Origin: Candidatus Microthrix parvicella Bio17-1 | GTDB taxonomy: Bacteria; Actinomycetota; Acidimicrobiia; Acidimicrobiales; Microtrichaceae | Direction of reading: 5' to 3' | NCBI RefSeq assembly: GCF_000299415.1 | Contig: NZ_AMPG01000001.1 | Coordinates: 1,636,237-1,700,236 of the forward strand | Length of the DNA stretch: 64,000 nt | In this document: positions 17,314 through 26,306 of the stretch, one piece after another | Layout of the letters: each line of letters opens with the position of its first letter | Position numbering within the stretch: the first letter of the stretch is position 1 | The notes under the pieces: generated by a model | What the model was told of the DNA's origin: nothing | The model's input: only the letters and a program-made list of their open reading frames with translations | The model's database searches: none | Program-made: the position numbers and the translations under genes

Positions 17314-18448
17314 CGTGCGCCTCCTTGCGGGCCAGGTGGGCTTCGGCCGGCTCGCCGCCGGCTGTGCCCTCCTCAGCGATTGCACGTCCACGGTCGTGAA
17401 CGAACTCCACCAGTGCCTCGAGGACCTCAGGGTCGGTCTCGGGCAGTACGCCGTGACCCAGGTTGAACACGTGCGCACCGCCGGGACCCGCCTCCCGAAG
17501 CACCACCTCGGCCTCTGCCAGCGTTGGCGCCACACCCGCCAGCACGATCGCCGGGTCCAGGTTGCCCTGCACCGGTAGCCCGCCGGCACGAACCCGGGCC
17601 TCGCCCAGGGGCACCCGCCAGTCCACGCCCACCATGTCGGCCCCGGCCTCGGCGAGCAGGCCCAACAGCTCGCCGGTGCCAACGCCGAAGTGCACCCGTG
17701 GCACCCCAAGGTCGGCCAGTTCCGCAAACACCCGCTGCGACGTCGGCAGCACGTAGCGACGGTAGTGGGCCGGGGTGAGCGCACCGGCCCACGAATCGAA
17801 AAGCTGCACCGCGCTGCATCCCGCCGCCACCTGGGAGCGGATCGACGCAATCGCCAGGTCGGCCAACGCCTCCATCAGGTCGAACCACAGCGCCTCGTCG
17901 GTGAACATCAACGCCTTGGTGGCGCCGTAGGTGCGCGACGGACGACCCTCGATGAGGTAGCTGGCCACGGTGAAGGGCGCCCCCGCAAAGCCGAGCAGCG
18001 GCACGTCGGTGGCGCCGACGACGTTGCGGATGGTCTCCAGCACGTAGGGGGTGTCGGCCTCCGGATCCAGGGGGCGCAGACGCGCCAGGTCTGCTCGGCT
18101 GCGGAACGGGTGTTCCACGACCGGCCCGACGCCGGGAACCACGTCGATGCCAACCCCGATGGCGTGCGCCGGGGTGACGATGTCGCTGTAGAGCACCGCC
18201 GCGTCCACCCCGTACCGTCTCACCGGTTGCAGCGTGATCTCGGCCGCCAATTCCGGCTGGACGATGGCGTCAATGATCGAGCCCTCGCCCCGAACCGCCC
18301 GGTACTCGGGGAGTGACCGGCCGGCCTGGCGCATGAACCAAATAGGAACCCGGTCGGGGTTGCCGCCGCGTGCGGCGGTCAGAAATGGCGACTCGACGGG
18401 ATCGGCGGCAGGGTCGCCATGGGAGACGCTGGAGGAAGACGTGGTCAC
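17294..18448 (-). CDS. hemE: Uroporphyrinogen decarboxylase
   Basis: 384 residues from the GTG at 18448 (MTTSSSSVSHGD); earlier in-frame codons lie in the divergent promoter region. It decarboxylates uroporphyrinogen III to coproporphyrinogen III. Signatures: 'VPIWFMRQAGRSLPEYRAVR' (the N-terminal PROSITE-type motif with the Arg residues), 'AAVLYSDIVTPAHAIG' with the catalytic Asp, 'GFAGAPFTVASYLIEG' and 'FNLGHGVLPETDPE'. First gene of the heme run and divergent from the HelD-like gene. The last ~25 residues are an unconserved charged tail that overlaps the start of hemH. Confidence 0.95.
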   Translation of the reverse strand: MTTSSSSVSHGDPAADPVESPFLTAARGGNPDRVPIWFMRQAGRSLPEYRAVRGEGSIIDAIVQPELAAEITLQPVRRYGVDAAVLYSDIVTPAHAIGVGIDVVPGVGPVVEHPFRSRADLARLRPLDPEADTPYVLETIRNVVGATDVPLLGFAGAPFTVASYLIEGRPSRTYGATKALMFTDEALWFDLMEALADLAIASIRSQVAAGCSAVQLFDSWAGALTPAHYRRYVLPTSQRVFAELADLGVPRVHFGVGTGELLGLLAEAGADMVGVDWRVPLGEARVRAGGLPVQGNLDPAIVLAGVAPTLAEAEVVLREAGPGGAHVFNLGHGVLPETDPEVLEALVEFVHDRGRAIAEEGTAGGEPAEAHLARKEAHDASRHQ

Positions 18449-18456
18449 AGGCGCGC

Positions 18457-18462
18457 ATCCTA
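18457..18462 (-). promoter_or_regulatory. Candidate -10 box for hemE
   Basis: TAGGAT on the minus strand lies 8 nt from the hemE GTG with no ribosome site between, so the heme operon transcript may be leaderless or nearly so. No -35 match is visible. Confidence 0.4.
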
Positions 18463-18662
18463 CCGCCGGCAGAACGACGACCGATCTGCGCGCCGACAAG
18501 CCACAGGTCACAGCAATCTGCGCCCCATGAGGGGCCTCGCAGCCGAGCGCCCGGAGGTGGCGCATGGGCCGGGACCACAGCCCGACCGGTAAGGTACCCA
18601 GTCCCCAAAACGGCGCCACAAGCCCGGTTTGGACCGATCAGAAGCGGAGGATTCCCCGTTCC

Positions 18663-20798
18663 GTGAGCCCAGATCCCCAACTCTCGGCCGAGCAGGCCTA
18701 CATCGATTTTGCCTATGAGTGCCTGGACGCCACCCGCCGGGCCGCCGAGGGTGTCCGCGACACCGTCATGCACGAGGCGGGCGGCACCTTCCAGGCCCGT
18801 CACGAGCGGGACGTGATCTGGGATCGGGTGGCCTCCCGGCTGGCCCAGCTGGAATTGGGTGACACCGCCCTGTTGTTCGGTCGCATCGACACCGACGGCG
18901 AAGGTCGCTCCGACGAGCCGCCCGACGCACACGCGCCTCCGGTGGGCGACCCCGCCCCCGACGGCGCCGAGTCGTTTTACATCGGACGCATGTCGGTGGC
19001 CGACCGAGCTCAGAACCCCGTCGTGGTCGACTGGCGGGCGCCGGTGGCCGAACCGTTCTACCGAGCATCCGGATCGGACCCGATGGGCCTGGTTCGTCGC
19101 CGCCACTTCGCCATCCGGGGTCGATCGCTGCTGGGCATGGACGACGAATTGTTCGGCTCGGCGGCCGAGGCGTTGGACCACGGCTCGGTGCAGGGGCACG
19201 GCGCGCTGGTGGCGGCACTGGAGGAACGCCGCTCGGGCAAGTTGTCCGACATCGTGGCGACCATCCAAGGCGAGCAGGACGAGGTGATCCGCGCGCCGTT
19301 GGCCGGTGTGCTGGTGGTGCAGGGCGGGCCCGGCACCGGCAAGACGGTGGTGGCGCTCCACCGGGCCGCTTATCTGCTCTACACCCACCGCTTTCCGCTC
19401 GAGGGGCAAGGCGTGCTGGTGGTAGGGCCCAACCGGCTGTTTCTGTCCTACATCGATCAGGTGCTGCCATCGCTGGGCGAAGCGGGCGTCCACACCGCGG
19501 TGATCGGCGACCTCATCCCCGATACCCGGGTGGCGATCACCGAATCCCTGCCCGTCGCCCGAATCAAGGGCGACCTGCGCATGGTGCCGCTGTTGCGAAA
19601 GGCGGTCAAGGACCGTCAACGGGCACTGCGCGAGCCCCTGGTGGTGCCCTTCGGGCTGCAGCGCCTGCGCCTCAGCGTTGCAGAGAGCCGGGAGATTGTG
19701 GCCGACGTTCGCCGCCGCGTGCGTCACCACAACGCGGGCCGCCGACAGGTTGAGGAACGGGTGTTCAGCCGGCTGGCCGAGCGCTCTCGCCAGCCGATCT
19801 CCCCCGAAGACCTGCGTTCGCGCATCCGCAACAACGATGAGGTGCGCTATGCGTTGGAATGGATGTGGCCGGTGCTGAGCGCCTCCGACCTGCTGAACGA
19901 CCTGTACAGCTCCCGGGCGCTGCTCGCCTCCGCCGCCGGGGGCCGCCTGACCGCCGACGAATTGGACCTGCTGGTCAGCCCGCGACACGACGACCCCTCC
20001 AAGCGGGTGTGGGCCTTTGGCGATGCGCCGATCCTGGACGAGGCGCTGGTTCGCCTGGGGCCTCGCCCCAACCGTCGCGACAGCGACGTGATCCGCACCT
20101 ACGGACACATCCTGGTGGACGAGGCCCAGGACCTGTCCCCGATGGAACTGCGGTCGCTCAGTCGTCGCAGCCTGGGAGGATCGATGACCGTGGTCGGCGA
20201 CATCGCCCAGGCCACCTCACCGTGGGCGCACGACAGCTGGGACGACGTGATCGACGCCCTGCCCAAACGACGGCCTTCGGTGCGGGTGGAACTGAGCACC
20301 GGCTACCGACTGCCCGGCCCCATCATGGACCTGGCCGCCCGACTGCTCCCCCTGGCGGCGCCGGACCTGGAGCCGCCCACATCGATCCGCGAACTGGGCT
20401 CAGAGCCGGTGATCGACCAGGTGAACGACGGCCCGGGCGAGCCCGAATTCGACGAGGTACTGGTTGGAGCCGTGCAGCGCGAGGTGAGCGCTGTTGGTCA
20501 GGGGAGCGTGGCCGTGGTGTGCACCGGCAGTGCGCTCGCCCGCTGCGAGGCCGCGCTGACCAAGGCCGGGGTGAGCTTCGGCCGTGCAACCCGGCATGGA
20601 CTGGACCAGCAGGTCACCGTGGTGGAGGTGCGCATGGTGAAGGGGCTGGAGCTTGACGCCGTGATCGTGGTGGAACCGGCCGACATTCTGGAAGCCGATG
20701 ACCGGGGGGCGCAGGCGCTGTACGTGGCCCTCACGCGAGCCACTCAACGCTTGTCGCTGGTGCACCAGCGCCCGCTGCCCGCCGTGTTGGTCGGTTGA
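18663..20798 (+). CDS. HelD-family RNA polymerase recycling ATPase (UvrD/Rep-like)
   Basis: 711 residues from the GTG at 18663, preceded by GCGGAGGA. The N-terminal coiled-coil (QLSAEQAYIDFAYECLDATR) and the hallmark 'FYIGRMSVADR' plus 'VVVDWRAPVAEPFYRAS' distinguish HelD from DNA-repair helicases. Walker A GGPGTGKT is at 221-228, Walker B/motif II in 'HILVDEAQDLSPMELRSL', and the C-terminal motif in 'ALYVALTRATQRLSLVH'. HelD proteins pry stalled RNA polymerase off DNA using ATP; some actinobacterial members (HelR) protect against rifampicin. Whether this one does is unknown. Divergent from hemE, convergent with the TetR gene. Confidence 0.88.
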   Translation: MSPDPQLSAEQAYIDFAYECLDATRRAAEGVRDTVMHEAGGTFQARHERDVIWDRVASRLAQLELGDTALLFGRIDTDGEGRSDEPPDAHAPPVGDPAPDGAESFYIGRMSVADRAQNPVVVDWRAPVAEPFYRASGSDPMGLVRRRHFAIRGRSLLGMDDELFGSAAEALDHGSVQGHGALVAALEERRSGKLSDIVATIQGEQDEVIRAPLAGVLVVQGGPGTGKTVVALHRAAYLLYTHRFPLEGQGVLVVGPNRLFLSYIDQVLPSLGEAGVHTAVIGDLIPDTRVAITESLPVARIKGDLRMVPLLRKAVKDRQRALREPLVVPFGLQRLRLSVAESREIVADVRRRVRHHNAGRRQVEERVFSRLAERSRQPISPEDLRSRIRNNDEVRYALEWMWPVLSASDLLNDLYSSRALLASAAGGRLTADELDLLVSPRHDDPSKRVWAFGDAPILDEALVRLGPRPNRRDSDVIRTYGHILVDEAQDLSPMELRSLSRRSLGGSMTVVGDIAQATSPWAHDSWDDVIDALPKRRPSVRVELSTGYRLPGPIMDLAARLLPLAAPDLEPPTSIRELGSEPVIDQVNDGPGEPEFDEVLVGAVQREVSAVGQGSVAVVCTGSALARCEAALTKAGVSFGRATRHGLDQQVTVVEVRMVKGLELDAVIVVEPADILEADDRGAQALYVALTRATQRLSLVHQRPLPAVLVG

Positions 20799-20861
20799 TC
20801 AGTGGCCGACCGAGGCTGAAAGCCCCAGATGGCCGATACGTCCGGGAGGCGGCCAAACCGG

Positions 20862-21524
20862 TCAACCGACCCGGGCGGCCATGCCTTCGAGCAGGGCACC
20901 CAGGCCGAAGGAGAACGACTCGTTCATTTCGTCCATCGTCTGACCTGCTGATATGGCGGCCTGCTCGCCCATCACGCTTCCCATCAGATAGCGGGCGGTG
21001 GTGCGCACCACCAGGCGTGCCGGTAGTTCGTCGAGGCCGGCGGCCACCAGATCGGCCTCGATGCCCTCAACACGGGTGACCAAAGCGGTGGGTCGGGTGC
21101 GCAACAGTGCGGCGAACGTGGCGGGGTGACGGCGCGACAGTTCCAGAAAGGCGCTGACCTCGGAGCGGACCAGGTCGACCCAGCCGCGCCGGTCCGCGTC
21201 CACGGGCTCCTTTGACCCAGCCGGGTTGACGGCCGGGTCCAGCTCACTCAGCAGCCGTTGAGCGATCGCCTCCATCAGCGCCTGACGGTCGGCAACGTGG
21301 TGATAGGTGGCCATCGTGGACGAACCAAGACGGGAGGCGAGGCGGCGCATCGAAAGCGAATCCGGGCCCTCGGACTCGATGAGCTCGATGGCCACGCCAA
21401 CGATGCGTTCAAGGCTCAGCGGCGTCCGGGGTCGGGACGCGTCTTGCTGCTTGAGGCCGCCGCCTCCCGGCTGACCCGTCGCACGATCTACCGAAGACCC
21501 GGCATCGGCCCGTTGAGGTTCCAC
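20862..21524 (-). CDS. TetR-family transcriptional regulator
   Basis: 220 residues, GTG start. The N-terminal HTH is 'SLERIVGVAIELIESEGPDS' then 'LSMRRLASRLGSSTMATYHH', as in TetR proteins; the C-terminal ligand domain resembles the TetR_C_1 type (LPARLVVRTTARYLMGSVMG). The first ~30 residues are an unconserved tail, so an internal start is possible. It is divergent from the diiron protein gene, the usual layout for a local repressor. A short inverted repeat lies at 21554-21566 in the shared region. Ligand unknown. Confidence 0.88.
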   Translation of the reverse strand: MEPQRADAGSSVDRATGQPGGGGLKQQDASRPRTPLSLERIVGVAIELIESEGPDSLSMRRLASRLGSSTMATYHHVADRQALMEAIAQRLLSELDPAVNPAGSKEPVDADRRGWVDLVRSEVSAFLELSRRHPATFAALLRTRPTALVTRVEGIEADLVAAGLDELPARLVVRTTARYLMGSVMGEQAAISAGQTMDEMNESFSFGLGALLEGMAARVG

Positions 21525-21553
21525 AAATCAGGGTCTACCATGCGAAGCCCGGT

Positions 21554-21568
21554 TGTACGGCGTACACT
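21554..21568. promoter_or_regulatory. Inverted repeat overlapping a -10 box (candidate TetR operator)
   Basis: TGTAC-GGC-GTACA (21554-21566) is a perfect inverted repeat. The -10-like TACACT (21563-21568) for the rightward diiron gene overlaps its right arm, so a bound repressor would block it. The arms are short (5 bp), hence moderate confidence. Confidence 0.45.
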
Positions 21569-21633
21569 CGGCGCTGCGACGGCCTCGATCACCGCGCCGA
21601 CGCGTTGCCTCACACGATCTCGGGGGAGACACC

Positions 21634-22794
21634 ATGACCGCCACCATCACGCCAAGCGGGACGTCCGACGACAACTTCGCCGCACGGCCCACGGACGTCA
21701 ACGACGTCGACCACATCCTGGCCGCCTACGACGACAAGGGTTGGGCCGACGACATTGGCCGCACGGTTGAACTGAACGCAGACGCCTGGTTCACCTGGGA
21801 CTACGAACGCTCCCGGCCGGCGCTGTCCAAGCTGTACGAAAAGGCCAAGACCTCCCAGTGGAACGGCACCACCGACCTCGACTGGAGCATCGACGTCGAC
21901 CCCGAAGAGATCGCCCGGGGCCTCATGCAGTTCTCGATGGAGCGCTTCAAGATGCTCCAGGGGCTGCCCGGCTCTCCATTCAAGAACTTCGGCGAGAAAG
22001 AGTGGATGCGGGTCGGCGTCGAGATGCAGCGCTTTCAGCTCAGCCAGTTTCTGCACGGCGAACAGGGCGCCCTCATGGTGGCGGGATACGTCACCGCCAC
22101 CACACCGTGGATCGACGCCAAGTACTACGCCGCCACCCAGACCGTCGACGAGGCCCGTCACGTCGAGGTGTTCGCCAAGTACCTGGACGAGAAACTGGGC
22201 GGCGCCTACCCGATGAACCCCAATCTTGGGGCCCTCATCACCGACACGCTCACCGACTCCCGCTGGGACCTCACCTACCTGGGCATGCAGATCATGGTGG
22301 AGGGCCTGGCCCTCGCAGCCTTTGGTGCGATGTTCCACACCACCACCGAACCGCTCCTCAAGCAACTGTTGCGTTATGTGATGTCTGACGAGGCACGCCA
22401 CGTGGCCTTCGGTGTGCTGACGCTGCGCGAGTTCTACGAGGGGCTCTCCGACGCGGAGATGCGAGAGCGCCAGGAGTTCACCTTCGACTGCGCCGAGCGA
22501 CTTCGCAACCGGTTCTTCATGGTTGACGTGTGGGAGCGCATGGGCGTCGACCCCCGCGCCGTACTCAAGGTGATGCAGGAGCACCCCGCCCCCCAACAGG
22601 CCGACTTTCAGCGACTGCTGTTCTCAAAGATCGTGCCCAACACCAAAAAGCTGGGCCTGCTGGACGCCTCGGATGGCTGGCTGCGCAAACGCTTCGAGCA
22701 TCTGGGTGTCATCGAGTTTGAAGATTGGGTGGACACCTCGGAGGAATACGCCAACCTGGACGCCTTCGAGGCAGACGCCAAAACCACCAACTGA
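21634..22794 (+). CDS. Ferritin-like diiron protein (R2/N-oxygenase-like)
   Basis: 386 residues from the ATG at 21634, preceded by GGGGGA. The four-helix ligand set is complete: Glu143 (FLHGEQGALM), Glu173 and His176 in the first DEARH, Glu223 (MVEGLALAAF), Glu253 and His256 in the second DEARH. This EX29-ExxH ... E ... ExxH pattern is that of ribonucleotide reductase R2-like and AurF-type oxygenases. The substrate is unknown, and an R1 subunit is not nearby, so a reductase role is unlikely. Divergence from a TetR gene with an operator-like palindrome suggests an inducible oxygenase or desaturase. Confidence 0.85.
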   Translation: MTATITPSGTSDDNFAARPTDVNDVDHILAAYDDKGWADDIGRTVELNADAWFTWDYERSRPALSKLYEKAKTSQWNGTTDLDWSIDVDPEEIARGLMQFSMERFKMLQGLPGSPFKNFGEKEWMRVGVEMQRFQLSQFLHGEQGALMVAGYVTATTPWIDAKYYAATQTVDEARHVEVFAKYLDEKLGGAYPMNPNLGALITDTLTDSRWDLTYLGMQIMVEGLALAAFGAMFHTTTEPLLKQLLRYVMSDEARHVAFGVLTLREFYEGLSDAEMRERQEFTFDCAERLRNRFFMVDVWERMGVDPRAVLKVMQEHPAPQQADFQRLLFSKIVPNTKKLGLLDASDGWLRKRFEHLGVIEFEDWVDTSEEYANLDAFEADAKTTN

Positions 22795-22909
22795 GCCGTC
22801 GTCACCCGAGCCCACACCAAGGGCTGCCCGAACAGGACCAAACCCGACGGTAACCTGTGGGGCTCACGGTCCCGGAAGAGCAGCGGGCCCCAACGGCGAC
22901 GAGGCAGCG

Positions 22910-24208
22910 GTGCGCACACACAGAACCTTCATCGGCATCAGCGTGATGGCAACTGTGCTCCTCGCAGCCGGATGCGCTGGAGGTGACGACAACGCCACGG
23001 GGGACGCCGCCACACCCGACGCCGAGCTGATCTACGCCTCACCGCTGGCAAAGGCACTCAGCCTGGGCGATGCGCCCGACCTGGCCACCAAGCAACAGGA
23101 ACTCACAGCCTCGTGCATGGCCGAACGGGGCTGGGACTACACCCCCGTGGCCATTCCGGGCGGTCTCGAAAGCGAGCTGGGCTCGCTCGACGAATACGCC
23201 AACCTGTTCAAGGAGACGTACCGCACCAAGTGGGGCTACGGCATCTCCACCATCTACGCCGACGACGGCAGCTACGTCGACGGTGCGCCGAGCGGATCCA
23301 CCACGGGAACCGCCGACCCGAACGAGGCCTACGTCGCCTCGCTGTCCCCGTCCGAACAGTCCCGCTATTACTCCGATCTGTTCGGCGCCGGCATCGCGAA
23401 GGAACTGGCCGTGCCGGCGGACGATGCCGCAGCGCCAACCATCCCGGGCGACGCCCCGGCGGCCAACCCGAATTCGGGCGACGGGGTGGCCGTGGACCCC
23501 AACGTGGGAGGTGGCTCCGACCTGGACACCGGCAACTCCGAGGCACCGGAGGGCGACCTGGAACAGCTCAGTGGTTCGTGCACACTGGCCGGGCTGGGAG
23601 CCAAGAGTTCCGACGACCTCGCCCGACTCGAGCAGCTCTCGGCCAAGCTCGCCGATGCGGCCAATGAACTCGGCATCAACTCCACCGCTCAATTGGTGAA
23701 GATCACTCCCGCGTTGCAGACGGCTCAGCAGCGCTGGGCCGAGTGCATGGGGCAGGCCGGCCATCGGGTCAAGGTGATCGACGACCCGACGAAGCAGCTG
23801 TCCAAGCGACTCGATGAGGTGTTGTTCGGCTCGGCCGATTCGCCCGAGCCCGACCTTGGCGGCGTCACCAGCGTGCCCGGAGATGCCGCCACAACAACCA
23901 CCACCGCACCCACCGCACCCGGCACCACCGGCGGCGGCGAGTCCGAGGTGGTGGCGGGCGGCGGTGACAACCCGGGTTCGGAGCAGGCCACAAAACGCGT
24001 TCAGGCCTTTAACCCCGCAGATGTGGACATCGCCGCGCTCAATCGGCTGCAGGCCGACGAGCTGGCGATGGCCAAGGATGACCGGGACTGCCAGGCCGAG
24101 TTCTTCCGGCCGGAGTACCTCAAGGTGCGCAGCGCCGCCGAACAGCGCTTCGTCGACCGAAACGGCGAGCTCCTGGACGAGCTCGCCAAGCTGACCGGGT
24201 TGGGCTGA
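22910..24208 (+). CDS. Lipoprotein of unknown function, first gene of an export operon
   Basis: 432 residues from the GTG at 22910. The signal peptide ends in the lipobox LLAAGC. The mature part is Ala/Asp/Glu-rich with low-complexity Pro/Thr linkers (about residues 325-340) and a few Cys-containing helices: 'ELTASCMAERGWDYTP', 'AQQRWAECMGQAGHRVKV' and 'KDDRDCQAEFFRPEYL'. The paired Cys/Trp pattern suggests three copies of a small helical module, each with one Cys. I recognise no family. Three base pairs separate it from the adaptor gene, so it probably belongs to the MacB-like exporter, perhaps as a surface component. Confidence 0.75.
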   Translation: MRTHRTFIGISVMATVLLAAGCAGGDDNATGDAATPDAELIYASPLAKALSLGDAPDLATKQQELTASCMAERGWDYTPVAIPGGLESELGSLDEYANLFKETYRTKWGYGISTIYADDGSYVDGAPSGSTTGTADPNEAYVASLSPSEQSRYYSDLFGAGIAKELAVPADDAAAPTIPGDAPAANPNSGDGVAVDPNVGGGSDLDTGNSEAPEGDLEQLSGSCTLAGLGAKSSDDLARLEQLSAKLADAANELGINSTAQLVKITPALQTAQQRWAECMGQAGHRVKVIDDPTKQLSKRLDEVLFGSADSPEPDLGGVTSVPGDAATTTTTAPTAPGTTGGGESEVVAGGGDNPGSEQATKRVQAFNPADVDIAALNRLQADELAMAKDDRDCQAEFFRPEYLKVRSAAEQRFVDRNGELLDELAKLTGLG

Positions 24209-24211
24209 GCA

Positions 24212-25555
24212 GTGACGCCCCGCCGGATCGCGTTGGGAGCGGTCCTACTGTCAATCGTCGCCGCCCTGGTGGGATTGCTGGTCGGGCGCAGCATCGAATC
24301 ACCGGCCGACGCTGCGCTCGGGGCCAAGGCGCCACCATCGGGCCCCATCACCGTGCCAATTGAACGCAGGGTGCTGTCCGCCGACCTGCGCATTCGCGGC
24401 ACGCTCGGTGCAACCGACTCCACCGAGGTGACCCTGGCCCCGTCCACCATCGGATCGCCCGACAACGTGGTCGTGCGGGCGCCGGCCCAGGGCGACACGG
24501 TCAACGAGGGCGACGTGATCCTGGTGGTGGGCAATCGCCCGGTGATCGCGCTGGTCGGCGACCTGCCGATGTACCGAGACCTCGGGCCCGGCGACCTGGG
24601 CGATGACGTTCGGCTGATCGAGGAGGCCTTGGGGCGCCTGGGCTACTTCACCATGACCGCAGACGACACCTACGACGCCGACACCGCCGCAGCAGTTGAG
24701 AAGTTGTACCAAGGTCGCGGTTTCGCCCCCATCGGCGCTCCGGCCGAGGTGACCGAGGAGATCGGCCGACTCACCGGAGAGGCCGATGCTGCGGCCAAGG
24801 AACGCGACGTCGCTGCACTGCGACGCGCCCAAGCGTCACTCAAGGCCGCCCGCACCAAGGCTGGCGCCCGCCTACCCGCCAACGAGGTGGTCTTGGCGCC
24901 CCGGCTGCCCGCGCGGGTGGCAAAGGCGGCGGTGAAGCGCGGCTCACGCATCGACGGAGCAGTCATGACGTTGGGGTCCGAGGTGGCCCAGATTCGCTCA
25001 TCCGTCGCCGAGGCGGACCGCACGTTGGTGAAACCGAAACAGATCGCGCAGGTGGAGCTCACCGATACGGGCGACCGTTTCTCCGCCACGGTGGTCTCGG
25101 TCGCGTCGGAGCCCGGCACCAACGGCGCAGGGCCCGAGCGCTACGCCGTCACCCTGGCGCCCACTGATGCGCCCGCAAACAGCTTTGGCGCCGATGTCAC
25201 CATCACGTTGCGGGTGCGGAGCACCGATGGCAAGGTGCTGGTGGTGCCGGCGGCCGCGCTGTCGTTGGGTGGCGATGGTGCCACCCGGGTGGAGGTGGTG
25301 AAACCCGTCGACGGGCAGGCGGGGAATGATCCAGCAGAGGATTCCGCCGTGTCAGCGCAGGAGGCCGCAACGGTCAAGGTGAAGCCCGGCCTGACCGCCG
25401 GCGGCCTGGTGGAGGTGACCCCTGCGGAGAAGGACGCCCTGAAGGCCGGCGACGAGGTGGTAGTGGGCACCGCAGACGGCACGCCCACCTCAACCCCGGT
25501 TGGCGGGGCCACCGGCTCCTCCCCCGACGATGGCGCCGACGCCAACCGTGGCTGA
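24212..25555 (+). CDS. Periplasmic adaptor (HlyD/MacA-like) with peptidoglycan-binding domain
   Basis: 447 residues, GTG start. An N-terminal membrane helix (IALGAVLLSIVAALVGLLVG) is followed by a lipoyl/barrel region. A peptidoglycan-binding-1 type module (residues about 124-170, 'GDDVRLIEEALGRLGYF') replaces the long coiled hairpin, then a helical stretch and a C-terminal barrel (KVLVVPAAALSLGG, 'GLVEVTPAEKDALKAGDEVV'). This type occurs in Gram-positive ABC exporters, where the adaptor may dock on the wall rather than on an outer-membrane channel. It sits between the lipoprotein gene and the ATPase, overlapping the latter by 26 bp. Confidence 0.85.
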   Translation: MTPRRIALGAVLLSIVAALVGLLVGRSIESPADAALGAKAPPSGPITVPIERRVLSADLRIRGTLGATDSTEVTLAPSTIGSPDNVVVRAPAQGDTVNEGDVILVVGNRPVIALVGDLPMYRDLGPGDLGDDVRLIEEALGRLGYFTMTADDTYDADTAAAVEKLYQGRGFAPIGAPAEVTEEIGRLTGEADAAAKERDVAALRRAQASLKAARTKAGARLPANEVVLAPRLPARVAKAAVKRGSRIDGAVMTLGSEVAQIRSSVAEADRTLVKPKQIAQVELTDTGDRFSATVVSVASEPGTNGAGPERYAVTLAPTDAPANSFGADVTITLRVRSTDGKVLVVPAAALSLGGDGATRVEVVKPVDGQAGNDPAEDSAVSAQEAATVKVKPGLTAGGLVEVTPAEKDALKAGDEVVVGTADGTPTSTPVGGATGSSPDDGADANRG

Positions 25556-26306
25556 TCGGGACGAACGCGCTCTGGATGAACCCGCCAACCCGGTGCTGGT
25601 TCAGCTGGACGGGGTCTGGCGCACGATGGAAGGCACCGAGCCGATCCATGCCGTCGCCAACGTGACGTTGCGCATCGAGCGGGGCGAGTGGTGGTCGATC
25701 ACGGGCGCCTCGGGGTCGGGAAAGTCCACCTTGTTGAACCTCATCGGTTGCCTCGATCGGCCGACGCAAGGCGAGTACCGCTTTGACGGCACCGACGTGG
25801 CATCACTGAGCGATGCGCAGCGCGCCGGGTTGCGGGCGCGCCATCTGGGCTTTGTCTTTCAGGCATTTCATCTGCTGAGCACCCGCACCGCCACCGAAAA
25901 CGTGATGGTGGCCGACCTGTACCGGCGCGGCCCACGAAGCGATCGTCGCGAACGGGCGCGCGAGGCGCTCGTGAGGGTTGGGCTGGGTTCGCGCCTCGAC
26001 GCCTCGGTCACCCGGTTGTCCGGAGGCGAGCGCCAGCGGGTGGCCATCGCCCGGGCATTGCTGGGGCGTCCCGACCTGTTGCTGTGCGATGAGCCCACCG
26101 GCAACCTCGACTCGACCACCACCGGCGAGGTTTTGGACCTGTTGGAGGAACTACACGCCGACGGCCAGACCCTGTTGGTGGTCACCCACGAGGCCGACGT
26201 GGCCCGGCGAGGTGGCACCACCGCTGCGATGAGCGACGGCGCCCTCACCGTGGTGAGGGCCGGGCCCGAACCTGCCGCTACAACCGGCCCCGGACGGACC
26301 CCGTGA
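25530..26306 (+). CDS. ABC transporter ATPase, MacB/LolD type
   Basis: 258 residues from the ATG at 25530, inside the adaptor gene's end; a GTG at 25548 is an alternative. Walker A GASGSGKST, Q-loop 'GFVFQAFHLL', signature 'LSGGERQRVAIARAL', Walker B 'LLLCDEPTGNLD' and switch His 'VVTHEAD' are all present. The PTGNLD signature is that of the MacB/LolD/FtsE group, which drives mechanotransmission permeases rather than classic transport. Partner permease overlaps by 4 bp. Confidence 0.93.
   Translation: MAPTPTVADRDERALDEPANPVLVQLDGVWRTMEGTEPIHAVANVTLRIERGEWWSITGASGSGKSTLLNLIGCLDRPTQGEYRFDGTDVASLSDAQRAGLRARHLGFVFQAFHLLSTRTATENVMVADLYRRGPRSDRRERAREALVRVGLGSRLDASVTRLSGGERQRVAIARALLGRPDLLLCDEPTGNLDSTTTGEVLDLLEELHADGQTLLVVTHEADVARRGGTTAAMSDGALTVVRAGPEPAATTGPGRTP

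Noticed and set aside
17314..17850. N-terminal extension of the ferrochelatase frame to 500 residues
   Set aside because: The extension lies out of frame within hemE and is Arg/Trp/Cys-rich nonsense; the ATG at 17313 begins the family sequence.
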